64,000 nt of DNA from Archegozetes longisetosus (taxonomy: Eukaryota; Arthropoda; Arachnida; Sarcoptiformes; Trhypochthoniidae). How positions within the stretch are numbered: position 1 is the stretch's first letter; the number at the start of each line of letters is the position of its first letter. Position numbers and translations under genes: made by a program. Under the pieces are notes generated by a model. It was not told where the DNA came from, made no database searches, and saw nothing but the letters and a program-made list of their open reading frames with translations. Of this stretch, positions 36,414-47,595 are shown in pieces. The DNA lies in the NCBI GenBank assembly GCA_018873245.2, contig JAEMBT020000009.1, positions 7,079,288-7,143,287 on the forward strand, given 5' to 3'.

Positions 36414-37118
36414 TAGGGTGACCAGGTTTTAATGAGCCATTTCCTGGACTTTAAAAGTGTAAGGGGGGCCAAGTTAAACGCATTAGAGAAAAATTTCAAA
36501 AATTAAACTATTATTTCGGGAATAGCAGTAATCTCTTTAATAAAAATTTCAATTATTACTCTTGAATGAGAAATTATGATTAAAATGATACTATTGAAGA
36601 AATTTAAATCAATTTTTCGAATATCTATCATTAGATTTAGCAACTTTAAGTAGTTTAGGTTTTGAGATGAGAGAATTCATTACATGTCATTGAAAAATTG
36701 ACTTTAGAGCAAATTTCTGCCTCAGCCATTCAAACATTCTAACGGTTTCTTTCATCAGTCCAGATATATTCTTTACGCTGAAAACTTGTTCTACGAAATC
36801 ATTCTCAATAGAGATCGCCATAATAGTTTGGATGATTTTCAGCAGATCTGGTTTGTTATAATTTTTTAATAATTATTCAAAAAAGAATTGGCTCACTACG
36901 GGAGCACTATTGAACTGATTTATTGCTATTTACAGTATTTACCTAATTAGTGACTGAATAAAGTCCATAATAACACAAAAGAGTTTCATTCTCATATATT
37001 GAAAAAAATTTCCCATTCCTGGACGTCTCAATGTCAAGGAACGATATCGCCCTGGACACAGGATAGAGGTCTCGATTCCTGGACTGTCCCGTTCATTCCT
37101 GGACGCCTGGTCACCCTT
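36414..37118. mobile_element. hAT-like element (AGGGTGACCAGG family), 8-bp target duplication
   Basis: Ends TAGGGTGACCAGG and (reverse complement) AAGGGTGACCAGG, flanked by perfect ATATAAAG at 36406-36413 and 37119-37126. The right arm has repeated ATTCCTGGAC words. The interior has no frame longer than a few dozen codons. It lies just 3' of gene D. Confidence 0.75.
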
Positions 37119-37298
37119 ATATAAAGTTTTCTAAGTTCTATTCAACTATGGCTGTAATTCTTAATATCAATAAACTTTATTTCAAATCTTATCCTTAAAT
37201 AGTGACATTTTTATTAATTTTATTTCAAGCCCATTGCTTTTATCAATAAACTTTTAACATAGCTATAAATCTGTTTCTAAAAATAACTTCTGATAATT

Positions 37299-40200
37299 TT
37301 AAAGTTTGATGTTGTAGGTTTCATGACAATTAGCTGTAAATACATTGATTTGTGGCAAATTATTCTTAAGAATAGTTCTCTCGCTATTAATATCTCCATC
37401 ACTTCTCTCGAATATAAGAGTCATTAAGTTATTAAACGGACGTTCAATCAATATATAGAATAGGAATGCCATAAAAGCTGAGATAATGAAATCAATTATT
37501 ATGAACTCAATCTGAAAAATAATTTGAAAAATAGTTTAAATATCGATAAGAAGTCATTCTCTTCTCAGTGTCATTCTTACCAGTATTTTATCAGTCATTA
37601 CATAAGTGTCACGAACAGAGAATAAACGATAAGATAATGGGAGAAAATGTAAAATATAAATACCAAATGACAAACGAGATACTACTTGAAAGCCATACCA
37701 CGAAAAGATTTTTTCAATGAAAGCTTTATAAGAGAAAAGACTATTTCAAAAACCTTTTTTTCAATTTGAATTTTAGGAAAAACAGTTTTTTCTTAAATTA
37801 CCGGCTCTTCCTATGCATAAACAAAACAATATCCAAGAAATAGCTATGCATCCAAAAAGTTTTCCAAACGAAAACCACAATAAAATACTCCATTTTGGTG
37901 GAGTTGTATTTATCGTGTGTAATGTATTGAACCAGTACATCACGAACGCCAGTGTTGAAAATGATATAAACCACAGAATATATTCAGTTTTGTTCATTAG
38001 ATTCTTATAGTTTTGACTTTTTCTCACAAAATATCCGACAAGAATACCAACAAAAAAGCTTATGATATACTGATTGATACCCATATGAAAAGCTACAAAA
38101 GCTTTTGTCATTTCTTCTAATGAGTTAATACTCAAACCATCTAAATATGTTTTCTGATTGAATAAATGCTTTGGTGAAATACTGGCATAACATCCAAATA
38201 GAATAATTGCTATTGTAAAAAAAACACCAAATTTGGGAGACCTATGAATTAAGAGTACAACCAATGGTGCAATAATCTGAAGCTGGAATAGAGCTGATAA
38301 AAACCAAGTCGGGGGATTACACTGAATATAATACAAGATTTTAACTGTAAATTAATTTTTCAACATGTTCAGTAATTTTTCATACAATTGCGAATCCAGG
38401 CCCAAAATTAAAGACATTATGATCTGATCGTATTCTATAATTACTAAAATACAGGAAACTTGATAATAAGCTGAAGCCGTCTTTACATGAGGGCACCACA
38501 AGATTGAGGCCATAATTCCAGATCGGGCCATCTCCAGTCAGCGGTAACAGCCAGAATAGTAGTATTACAACAAACATAGGAATTGTATATTTCAACCAAA
38601 GTCTTATTGTGTAAGTTATATAACTGAATCTACCATTATTTTTGCTTAGTTTTTCCAGTAATCCATAAGAAACCAAAAGTCCGCTAGTAAACGAACAGTC
38701 AAAATAGTATAGTATTCACTTAAAAAGTTGCAAAAACTCATCAAATATTTTACCTAATCATAAATATGGTGTCAATAATGAGTATATTCCTAGCGAAGAA
38801 ATACTTATTATAATAATAAACTTTAGTTATGACTGAGTTTAATATTCTTTTAAATGCAACTGTGCTCATGAATGGTGTAAACAAATACATGTGATCCACG
38901 CATACATTGATTATCAAAAGAAGTCTAATTGCGTCTATGCAGACAAATCTTTTTGATCCCCTATTTTTGGCAACAAACAGCTTTATATTCGAAGTAATGG
39001 AAAAACAAGAGACAATCTTCTGAAGTCTCAAACATTCTATAGCTTTTTGTTCCTTATCTAAACTCATCTGATCGCTTGTTATGTTGTAGTAGTATTTCAT
39101 TAGAATTTCTGCGACTGTACTTGTTATGGAAATCAAGATAATTAGCAAAAGCACGAATCTATAAGAAATTATAAAAAAAATTAATTTCCAGTCTGTAAAT
39201 ATTTTTGTTTTCCAGTGAAAACTTATTTTGTATACATGGAAATTTTTGGAAAAATATCATAATCTTTGATCTCATCCTTTATGTAGCAGTCAGGCATTAA
39301 CTCGATTGGCAAATGGGTTATCGGATGGATGACTAAAGTGTGAAAAAATTAAGAGTTATTTTAAGAACAAAAGACTCTTTTGTAAACCAAACTTTTATTA
39401 ATCAACGCCTCGATATCTTCTGCCCGACAAGTCGAAGGTAAACAAGTTCCAAATCTAACAGTAGCTCCTCTTTGATTGTTCAATATTTCTATTAATTTAT
39501 TGACTGTTAAATAGTTATCCATATTATAGTTCTTCAGGAATGCTACTAATCTTTCAAAATATCTTCTGTTAGATATCGGTTCGTTCTTCTTGTATGACTG
39601 AGCCTTGGGATAAGGAAGAATTACTTTTGCCAGACAGTATTGTCCACGAATTTTTTCCTCTGAATCAGATTCTGGGCTTTCAATTTCAATGCATTCATCG
39701 TATTCGCCGAAGTGTGATATAGAGCCTTCGGCTATACCTGTAGGAATGTGTCCCATTGAATCGATAACTAGAATATAAATAGTACTCAAGTTGTTTGAAA
39801 AGTTAGGTAACAAGTTATAAAATTTATTAAATCAATAAAAATAATCTTTTAGTCAAGATTTTGTTTGATTTTTGTTTTTTAACTTTATTCTTATGATAAC
39901 GTATATATTTCCCCTTTTTTGATGGTTTGAATTGATTTATATTTAATTTTTTTGCACTCAAGGCTAGTCTCGTGATTCTTTATTTTATAGAAAACCAGAC
40001 TTACAATAGATAAGCCCCTTGTTTAATGGTTTTGAATATCTTAATTAGATTTTCCGAGTTAATTTTCCATCTAAATAGTTTTTATTTCGATAAATCACTC
40101 TTTTTGACAAGTTATACTTCGTTTAAAATGTATCAGATCTCTCAAGCCTTGACTCAACCACACGAAAAGTTGATGATAAAAGAGTTTATTTATAAAGAAA

Positions 40201-41382
40201 TCTTTCATCAGATATTGTTTAAATAAATTTTAGACGAATACTTTAGTGTTTATTTTTAAATTTTTGAGATAAGGCTGTTAAATGTTCACCAAAGCTGGCG
40301 TCAATCGAAGGATTTTAAATAAATTTCTTACACTCTATGTTTTACAGAATAATTATTTTTAGGAATTGTAAAAACAAACTTTCCAGAATGTAAACCAAAG
40401 AGAGATTCAAAGACTCAAAATGATGTAAACACGATAAACTTTTCAATTAATTGTTTGAAATCTACGGTGCTTATCATTAATTTATGAAAATTAAGTCTAC
40501 CACTATTTTTTCATTGTACAATCAAGAACATAATAATTCTTGATAGTAACAAGAAGTTTAGCCTTGCGATTGGATGCTTTCCATCAGATCTTAATATTAG
40601 AAATATTAAGCAACTTATAAAACATTCAATATAGTAATCAAAGAAAATTAAAAATCAAATTTGGCAAAACTAATGCGCATCACAAGGAAGTTAGCATAGT
40701 AACAACCTTTTACTTGTTGCTATCGCAAATTATTAAGTTTATTAGCGTAGTAGTGAGTAAATACTTCAAGAAACCAACTATTAACAAGTATCTACCTGAA
40801 TATTCTTCAAAACCTATGAAATATAAAAGACTTACACTTAAAAGCCCATAATTCCTCTCTTCTAATAGCATTGCCAATACGTATTAATGATAACAAGCAA
40901 TCGTTAGGTAAATCAATAGCGTATAGAATTTCAAGAATAAGTGACATATCCCTTTCTGATAATCTCGGTCTTAATAAATCCATAGCAGTCTTCACTAATC
41001 TATCGACAATATCGAGCGTATCATTAATGTGGTCGACATTTTTGACAATTTTCACATCTTTGTTCTCTTTATAAATGGCTTTCAACCTATCAAAAATAGT
41101 TTCCTTATTACAATTTTCATCCGTATTGTAGGTAACCTCTCCTTCATAATCGATATATTCTTCTTCAGAATTAGTTTCATTCAAATATTCAGCATTAGGA
41201 TCAAAATCGGTTTGATTCAAGTTCTCAAGACTTGATTGAGGACTAGTGCTATAATAATCATCAGTCGATTCACTTTCAGTGGTATTAGAATAACTTTGAA
41301 AAGAATTAACATGAAAAGTATTGATGACAAGAAAATAAATTGTCAAAAATATAACGAGAGCTGTACTATTTTTCGACATCAC
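37299..41382 (-). CDS. NRF6-like acyltransferase-3 gene D, intact eight-exon gene (865 aa)
   Basis: Exons (minus strand) 41382-40836, 39767-39393, 39332-39236, 39158-38754, 38683-38386, 38321-37802, 37723-37581 and 37511-37299 join in phase into one 866-codon frame. Exons 2 and 3 have exactly the lengths found in gene B (375 and 97 bp). The product has a signal peptide (MMSKNSTALVIFLTIYFLVI), an acidic Asn/Tyr/Glu-rich stretch, the NRF domain (WAFK-F-IDSMGHIPTG, HFGEYDEC, GQYC, GTCLPSTC, PDC), then acyltransferase-3 membrane segments: SCFSITSNIKLF, IDAIRLLLIINVCVDH, IDTIFMI-SGLLVSYGLL, GDGPIWNY, CNPPTWFLSALFQLQI, ERPFNNL. Unlike B it keeps the TM1 Arg and His and the VDTFF-ISG-like motif, so it is the best candidate for an active enzyme here. 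The substrate is unknown. Intron 1 is 1,068 bp, the others 55-153 bp. It points towards copy C. Confidence 0.9.
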
Positions 41383-42465
41383 TGTAGTAATACATTACTT
41401 GAAACAATCAATTCGAATATAAAACTTGTATGAAAAGCATATGCCTCCGTATTATACAGTCAATTGAACTTGTATTATGTCTTAATGCCAATTAATATTT
41501 CATTGAAAGCTAGAAATATCTACTTTGACTCACCTATGACTTGAAAAAGCTGACAGTAGATATGTTAATATTATCTTTGGTTATGTTTCTCGGTATTTTC
41601 TACTCAAGAAATTGCCAAAATTTGTGTTATTTTAGATTAAATGTGTTAAAGGATTTCTATTGAATAAACAAGTTTTCCATAAACAAGTTTTCAATTTTCA
41701 AGTCTAGCTGCATCGATAACAAAAAGTTTGCAAAAGTCATTGAAAGTTTTGCTCAATTTTATCATTCATTTATTACTCAAAGAGAAATGTTTGAAAAATC
41801 ATTTAAGATTTTATTGCAATATTTTAATGAATGTTTAAGATAACAATTAGTATTAGATATAATTAATAAACTTAACTATCATTTCGTATTTTTCTGTCTC
41901 TGGATAAAAAGAATAAAAAAGAGGTTACATATTGTTTGCCTATAATTTCTCATTCAAATCAGATGATTAAACAACCTTTTTGTTAGAACCATCAAATTAA
42001 ATTTTTTAAGTAGATCTCATCTGTATGTTTGAACGAAGTGTTCAGGGTTCTGCTTAGGTACAACTTTTACAAATCTTACTCATTGCAATACATAATTGAA
42101 TTACATAAGTCCTAAATATCTTTTTGCGTGTTCGTTAAAATAAAAATTTGCCTGTACTTATGAATCGTAAGTTATGATTACACTCATTGCGATACTAAAA
42201 AATGATTTAATTTATCAATGTATTAATGAATGTATTTAAAAATTATTTTTGAGTTTGGATATTTAAATAGAATCTTCAAAATCAAACTTGAATTGTTTAA
42301 TATCCAAATATGTCAATTCATAAGATTTTAAATTAAAATTTCTTGCAAGTCGTTATATACATTGAGGCTAAAGACAAACATATTTCTTTCGAGTGAATGA
42401 CAGAATATCTCTCCGACTCATATTTTTTGCTTAAACGTTTGGTGATATTCATTGTATTTGTTACC
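41383..42465. other. Intergenic upstream of gene D, nothing recognised
   Basis: AT-rich; presumably contains the gene D promoter, but no specific element could be identified. Confidence 0.4.
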
Positions 42466-43162
42466 GTAAATTCTGATAATTAGTAAATATTAATAATTAC
42501 TAGTAAATATTGATATTTACTGAGCCTCATAGTAAATTTTGATTATATACTTTGAATGTAATGATCGACATAGGCTAGCCTGAACTTAGGCTAGCCCAGG
42601 CTCAAGGCTCAGTGAAAATGAACCTATGTCTATCATTATTTAAATGACTAAACTTGTGTGTATTTTAAAAAGAGACATTACATCGTCTTTAGTGCATTTA
42701 ACAAGAGCTACAAAAAGCATTTTCTGATTTACAAATTTATCTCCTAGATTCACGATTTTTTGCAATTACACTTTATTATTAAATTAAATTTTATCATAAT
42801 AATTAACTTTATTTGAAATTTTAGAGCCAGAAATTGAATGAAATCAATTAGATTCGAAGATTTTTAACATTAAATCAGTAATTTTACACAACTTTTGTTA
42901 TCAAAATATAAGAAAAATTGGTAGATGTATTGATATGTAATGTCTATTTTTAAAATAATTACAATAAATAAATCATTGAGAATTTAAGTCATTTAAGATA
43001 TTTTGTCAAAATTTGCTGAGGTGTCTTAGAAAATATTGATATTTACTAAAATAAGTCAGTGAATATCAATAATTACTAGTAAATATCAAAATTTACTACG
43101 AGGGTCAGAAAATATCAATATTTACTAGTAACTATCAATACTTACTAATTATCAAAATTTAC
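42466..43162. mobile_element. MITE with ~80-bp inverted ends made of nested palindromes
   Basis: Left end GTAAATTCTGATAATTAGTA and right end (reverse complement) GTAAATTTTGATAATTAGTA are inverted copies over ~80 bp, including AGTAAATATTGATATTTACT-type palindromes and a TGAGCCTCATAGTAAATTTT word. Near the left arm (42572-42612) is a short run of GGCTAGCC/AGGCTCA words. No target duplication was resolved. Non-coding. Confidence 0.6.
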
Positions 43163-43703
43163 TCACGCTTTCACGCTTATATTCTTTGATATTCATATGA
43201 ATCAATAATGATTCTTTAAGCCATTATTAGATCTAAAACCTTTTCCACGTTTAAGTGAAACTCATGAATATTCCTTATCCTTTTTGTGAATATCACTTAT
43301 GTGTTGGTTTAAATTTGATTTATATTAAATATTATAGTCACATAAATAATAAGGCTACACTTCGAAGCTTCGGAAACCTTGCTTTGAAGCCCTAATTAAT
43401 ATGATAGAATCTATCTTATTTCTATATAGATATTGCTTTCAAATCTATTAAGAAATCGATGAGTCGGTAATAAAAATAATGATAGCAAAGCTGTCGAAAA
43501 ATTATCGATGAAACCTCTATACCATTTGTCAATAGAAATACGATAGCTTAAAAATGCCCAAATTAATAAATGTTAATCTGTTAAACTCTTAATTTATTGG
43601 GGTTTCCCTGGAATTTGATAAAAGTAAAAAATGTTTATTTCTGAAATTAAGTTTTTGTGTTGCATTAAATTTCGAATTTTAATCTGTTTAATATTTGAAA
43701 ATA
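43163..43703. other. Intergenic, nothing recognised
   Basis: AT-rich sequence without a supported feature. Confidence 0.4.
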
Positions 43704-44196
43704 CAGTGGAACCTCATTATAGGCAACTCACCCTTGCTAGATATAATGCTTGCTTATTAAGAGTATTTTCTATAACCAATATAATCCTATATTTAATTTC
43801 ATCAAATTTTGCTCAAAGTCAAAATGAAACCAAATAAAATTAAATTGTTCTTATATCTCTTTGTTAGAAATATTTTACCAATTGATTGATTTGGTATTTT
43901 ATATCAAAATAAATTGTTTTCCTCCTATTTGGTCATATTTGTTGTTTATTTGAAACTGAAATATTTGCACAAAGTTAAAGTTATCAGAAAAGTTAAAGTG
44001 CCTATAGTGAGGCAAAGCACGAGCTATGCGTACAAACTAGCAGCACTGCCTATAGTGAGGGCTTTCTTATTATTCTGTTGTTCATAAAAAGAAATTTTTA
44101 ATGTTATTAAAATAATAAATCTGGCAGTGAATGACAATTGAGTTTCATATAATGAAAATCGCCTTTATCGAGTTTGTCTATAATGGGGTCGCACTG
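43704..44196. mobile_element. pogo/Tigger-like MITE
   Basis: Ends CAGTGGAACCTCATTATAGG and (reverse complement of right) CAGTGCGACCCCATTATAGA, flanked by TA at 43702-43703 and 44197-44198. The CAGT…CTC-x-TTATA-x-G terminus is typical of pogo-type elements. Two internal copies of TGCCTATAGTGAGG (43999 and 44047) repeat the terminal motif. No transposase. Confidence 0.72.
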
Positions 44197-45473
44197 TATT
44201 TCGTCGCAAAATTCAGCCTATGTTTAGAAAATTGGAATTCTTTTCTGTGATAAAGTTGAGAAGCGGTGTTTTCGAAGTGATCTCGAATAATAATAGCATT
44301 TAAAAGCTTTAATTTCATTTATTTGTTACGCAGGGACAAATGAATCAATATTCTATATATTTTCGAGAAATTACATTGAAGCTAATGATAAGTTGTTTAA
44401 CATTTTTGGTTTTTCAATGTCGCATTACTTATATGTACATACCATTATTATAGGACATCACATTAACTAACCATATTTTAAATATATAAACAAATTATGT
44501 TTACTTATGGGAGTCGGCTCTCAAAGATCCAATATCAAATATCAGATAGTAAATCCTAAGGTCTCAATCTTTTTTATGCGTAAATTTTAGTTTCAAAACT
44601 ATCTTTTTGTCTTCATTATTCATGTTTTTCTAATAAAAATTTATTATAAGTCCGTAAACCAATTCCAACTATCAACTCCCGAGTTTGCCTTTGGACAGCG
44701 GCGTAACAAACTAGTAGTAACTAGTTTTCTATAAGACTTATTTTTAACATTTACTTCATTTGAAGACATACTAAGGATTTAAATCAATTAATTCAAAAAG
44801 AATTATCACAATCATCAAAATATTATATTTAATTAATTTTTTCAAATAATCTGAAAATTAATACAAAACATGAGTTCGCTATGGAATATTGTATTTAGTG
44901 CTTCCAGTGAAGAAATAGTGTAAAGATTGCAATGAACTGTGACTTATGTAAAGAAAATCTAATTGATTGATGAAGAGTTATGAGATCCAGAATTTTTCTC
45001 AACTAATTGCCTAAAGTTTGAAAATTTCTGATTGGTAAATGAAATGACCTTTTGAATTTCAACCCTAATAGTATAAATAATTCTAACTCTTGCAGCAAAA
45101 TATTATTTTGAATTATTTCTAAAATTATTTTAATAATACAAGCAATCAAAATATCGATCTTATCTTAGCTTAGGAAACCATAGTTTTAAACTTAAAGTTC
45201 AATGATTTAGTTAAAATTTTTGTTCAATAATCAAATAAATAATAGAACTTTGTAGATTAAAATTGGTTTTATTGCTCGGTTCTGAATATTTTTGAATTAT
45301 CAATTTATCAGAATATAAATCAATTTGAAATTATGCGATACCAAAAGCAGCTTTAGTACAATTCTGAGCAAGAGAAAATTCAGTATATAAGTAATTTGAC
45401 TTTGAATTTTCAATGGTTTCCATGTGCAAAAATACTTACGATTCGCTCTTCGAAGCGCTGCTTCATGGCCTCC
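44197..45473. other. Intergenic, nothing recognised
   Basis: AT-rich; no supported gene or repeat. A frame at 45410-45622 (-) overlaps exon 2 of the secreted-protein gene in another frame and is taken as a shadow. Confidence 0.4.
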
Positions 45474-46069
45474 TTATTGAATTTTGGGTGACCTGTTTTG
45501 GTCATCCCCAGGTTTCTGTTCAGCATTTTTGTTCTGGTCCTTCCATTGCTTTCTCTTTTCTTTAATGCAACTTCTGAACTTTTCACTGCATATCGTATAA
45601 ATGAAATGTTTGAGTTTTTCATCAGTACCTAATATGGCATTGACATCATCTGAAACTGCAACGCAGCTCGTATATATTTCTTTCATCTAATAGAGAAATA
45701 GAAAAAAGTTAATTAGAATTTTGTAAACCAATTTTCCATTAGGCTGAAATTCTTCAATCTCTGTGACTGAGGTTTAGAAACTTCGTTAAAAATACTATTT
45801 AAGTTGAAGCTAATGAAAATATTATAAAATTTTGACTATACTTTTTCGTGAAACTTTTCATGACCCGGTGTTGGCGTTGAATCGCTTTCATTGAATACAT
45901 TGCATTTAAGAAATTCAGATAATTCATCAGCGGTAGGTCTAGTATTCATATCACAAAGTTTTGCCTTTATTTTCTTTACGTCTTCATTGTTTTCAAGATG
46001 ATCAAAGAGACCCAGGCAACATTCGACAATAGTCGATACAATTATAGCTATCAATAGATATCTGTTCAT
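45474..46069 (-). CDS. Small secreted protein, two exons (146 aa), unknown family
   Basis: Exon 1 is 46069-45842 and exon 2 is 45686-45474, joined in phase 0 across a 155-bp intron (GTATAG…TTAG). The product begins with a good signal peptide (MNRYLLIAIIVSTIVECCLG). It is followed by a helical, charged protein with Cys at LCDM, LKCN, SCVAV, ICSEK and SCIKE, and a hydrophilic Lys/Gln-rich C-terminus (KQWKDQNKNAEQKPGDDQ). Regularly spaced cysteines in a small acidic/basic helical protein suggest a secreted extracellular or salivary-type protein, but no family is recognised and no function should be assigned. The end could differ if a third exon exists. Confidence 0.6.
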
Positions 46070-47241
46070 TTTATCTCAAATATATTTCAAGTCAAGTGTC
46101 AAGTACTCTAAATATATTTATTCAAAACTTAGTAACTGAGTTCTTGTTTGCAGCTTTTATACAAAAACAATTGTTTCGCAATAGTAATCTTTGATTGCAT
46201 TCAGATAAGTTGAAAAGTTTAACTAAAAATTTGTTTGCAGTTTAACTACTGTTCAAATAAATTGTACAATAGCTTGAATGATACTATATCATCATGATTT
46301 AAACTGTCAAGTTTTAAAAATCATCAAATAGAAAGACAGTTCAAAAACGTATTCGTAATTAAGGTAAATTCAAGTTTACATCATTATACGTTGGAAAAAA
46401 TTAATGTCGCTTAAATGTTCATTAAAAGCTCATTAATTTTGAACATCACTTAAATTACGGAACATTTAAGCTTTCAAATAATATTTGAATTGTCTCTAAT
46501 GATTTTTTAAAAAATAAATGTATGGCAATAATGGTACAACTCAGAATTTTTATAATTTCTTATATAAAACGAATCACTGAATTTTCTTAAAGACCTAATT
46601 TTATTCAGAAATAATTGTTCTATTTATATTAATATATGTTTTCTAAATAGGGAATTGGTTTGATTAATTCAATCACTATCTTTTTAAGATAATTGATTGA
46701 TTTTTATATAAAAAGGAGCCACCACTTGTCTTTATAATTAGGTTAAGAATGATTTAATGAAAATATAAGCTTAAAAGCGAAAGAGATCGTAGTCTTAGCT
46801 CTCCGCGCTATGAAATCGTTTCTTAAATTAAAAATACAATCAAATGCTTAATTAATTATAATTGGTGAATATACAGTATACTACAAGATGTCTCATTCGA
46901 TAGACTTAAACGTGTTCAATTACTTATGAAATCAAGGCTCGAAATATTATGTGACTACATAATATAATTTTGAATGAATTTGCACAATTTGGAAAATTTT
47001 ATCAAAATTATTCCAATTTATCACATTATAATTTTTTTGCATTTAAGAACTATAAAGAAGCATAAAATTGTTGATGAGTTTTAAAAAGACTTAATTCGAC
47101 TCAATAAAACAATTAAATAAGGCTTGTACAAAATTAAATTTACACTTGCATTCTATTTCATCTATAGTTTTGAAACATCAACCACAATAAGCCTATATAT
47201 CATTGTTCAATTTTCTTCAGTGTAGTGTTAAGTTATCTCCA
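46070..47241. other. Intergenic, nothing recognised
   Basis: Contains the upstream region of the secreted-protein gene; no clear element. Confidence 0.4.
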
Positions 47242-47595
47242 ATGGCAAGACAAGAGAACGAAGCTCTCGCTAAAAGAGTTTCGCATTTTTATGAACGTAT
47301 CGGCAGGTCAGATAATCCGCTCGCTTTGAAACTTACAACAAACCATTTTATAGAAGAAGGCATATCGAGGCAAAGAATATATGGAATCATTAAACGATAT
47401 AAAGAGCACGGAACTGTCGATTATCTCAAAATTCCCGGTAGACCTTTAAAAAGATTAGTCAAGTCCGTAAAGGAATTGACTGGTAAAGAACTAGAAATTT
47501 CAGTAAGAAATGAGGCGCTTGAGACGATAATGCCGTACAGCACTTACCAATTCATAAAGAAGAAAAATATCGAATGCGACACAAATCGAACATGA
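47242..47595 (+). pseudogene. Tc1/mariner-like transposase DNA-binding domain fragment
   Basis: 117 codons from the ATG at 47242 (MARQENEALAKRVSHFYERI) form two helix-turn-helix units: GISRQRIYGIIKRYKEHGTV followed by the linker YLKIPGRPLKRL (GRP-type AT-hook-like motif), then a second domain ending STYQFIKKKNIECD. This is the N-terminal paired-like DNA-binding domain seen in Tc1/mariner-type transposases. The DDE/D catalytic part is absent downstream, so it is a truncated relic. The open frame over the whole DNA-binding domain is notable; domestication as a DNA-binding protein is possible but unproven. Confidence 0.55.

Noticed and set aside
40871-41433. Plus-strand frames over exon 1 of gene D
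   Set aside because: Antisense shadows of the signal-peptide/NRF exon.
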